DNA of 64,000 nucleotides from Bacteroides bouchesdurhonensis (GTDB taxonomy: Bacteria > Bacteroidota > Bacteroidia > Bacteroidales > Bacteroidaceae): assembly GCF_900155865.1 (NCBI RefSeq), contig NZ_LT707006.1, positions 3,078,577 to 3,142,576 on the forward strand, in the 5' to 3' direction. This document shows, piece by piece, positions 63,748-64,000 of this stretch. Each line of letters begins with the position of its first letter. Positions within the stretch are counted from its first letter, which is position 1. A model generated the notes under the pieces. That model was not told where the DNA came from. It saw only the letters and a program-made list of their open reading frames with translations, and made no database searches. Both the position numbers and the translations under genes were made by a program.

Positions 63748-64000
63748 ATGCAAGGAATAAAGAACCTTACACAAGGTCCCATCAACCGCCAATTATTTAA
63801 CTTGGCAATGCCCATTATGGCAACCTCATTTATCCAAATGGCCTATAGTCTAACAGATATGGCTTGGGTAGGACGATTGGGAAGTGAGGCAGTTGCTGCT
63901 ATCGGTTCTGTAGGAATCTTAACGTGGATGTCCGGTTCCATATCCTTATTAAATAAGGTAGGTTCCGAAGTCAGTGTCGGACAATCCATCGGAGCACAAA
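63748..64000 (+). CDS. MATE family efflux transporter (partial)
   Basis: First 84 codons, cut by the window edge. It reads MQGIKNLTQGPINRQLFNLA, then MPIMATSFIQMAYSLTDMAWVG and GSEAVAAIGSVG, the conserved N-terminal helix pair of MATE transporters. These expel cationic drugs using Na+ or H+ gradients. Full length would be about 440-460 residues. Divergent from the double esterase. Confidence 0.9.
   Translation, partial: MQGIKNLTQGPINRQLFNLAMPIMATSFIQMAYSLTDMAWVGRLGSEAVAAIGSVGILTWMSGSISLLNKVGSEVSVGQSIGAQ

Overview
The window looks like a Bacteroides chromosome (order Bacteroidales). It is AT-rich, most promoters match the Bacteroides -7 box TAnnTTTG with little Shine-Dalgarno signal, and the gene families are typical (LruC-domain lipoprotein, Nqr complex, type III SerA, TonB receptor with a carboxypeptidase-like N-terminal domain, cytoplasmic pullulanase, DUF5131). 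I do not name a species. I see no rRNA, CRISPR array, prophage or insertion sequence. One tRNA gene (Lys, anticodon TTT) is present.

Layout. 1-6.9 kb: an LruC-domain lipoprotein, then a rightward run of DUF3298 lipoprotein, rsmG, metallo-beta-lactamase-fold hydrolase and gcvP. 6.9-9.4 kb: leftward nitroreductase, a solitary HpaII-family endonuclease-like protein and a YigZ-family protein. 9.4-10 kb: non-coding, with a five-unit 22-bp array. 10-13.5 kb: the serine operon serC-serA-DUF1015. 13.8-15.4 kb: a DEAD-box helicase with a DbpA-type C-terminus and a small ORF. 15.6-21.6 kb: nqrABCDEF, the sodium-pumping NADH:quinone oxidoreductase. 21.9-24.7 kb: a secreted C1 peptidase, and divergently a BamA/TamA-like outer-membrane protein.

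24.8-43.1 kb is the main accessory region, an exopolysaccharide locus. A first unit encodes a TolC-like protein, a Wzz/tyrosine-autokinase-like protein whose P-loop is degenerate, a Wzy-like polymerase and three glycosyltransferases, and ends at a clear terminator. A second unit with its own promoter encodes six more glycosyltransferases, a Wzx flippase, a methyltransferase and a deacetylase-like lipoprotein. I see no initiating sugar-phosphate transferase and no UpxY/UpxZ-type regulators. A hybrid sensor kinase with several PAS domains and an endonuclease/exonuclease/phosphatase-fold membrane protein follow.

47-64 kb: an Oar-like TonB receptor without a SusD partner; ettA divergent from tRNA-Lys; cytoplasmic pullulanase divergent from a cytoplasmic alpha-amylase (glycogen/maltodextrin turnover); an envelope-stress group (GlsB/YeaQ, YtxH-like, beta-barrel protein, a 55-residue small ORF, MscS channel); a frameshifted small gene; a di-heme cytochrome c peroxidase; a DUF5131 protein; a secreted double esterase; and the start of a MATE transporter cut by the window edge.

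The observations most worth following are the exact 22-bp array, the solitary HpaII relative with Arg at the presumed catalytic Lys, the kinase-dead-looking Wzz fusion and deacetylase-like lipoprotein in the polysaccharide locus, two promoters almost touching start codons, and small genes hidden in the gaps. Nothing here is proven to be a new system; family calls rest on motif recognition without database searches.
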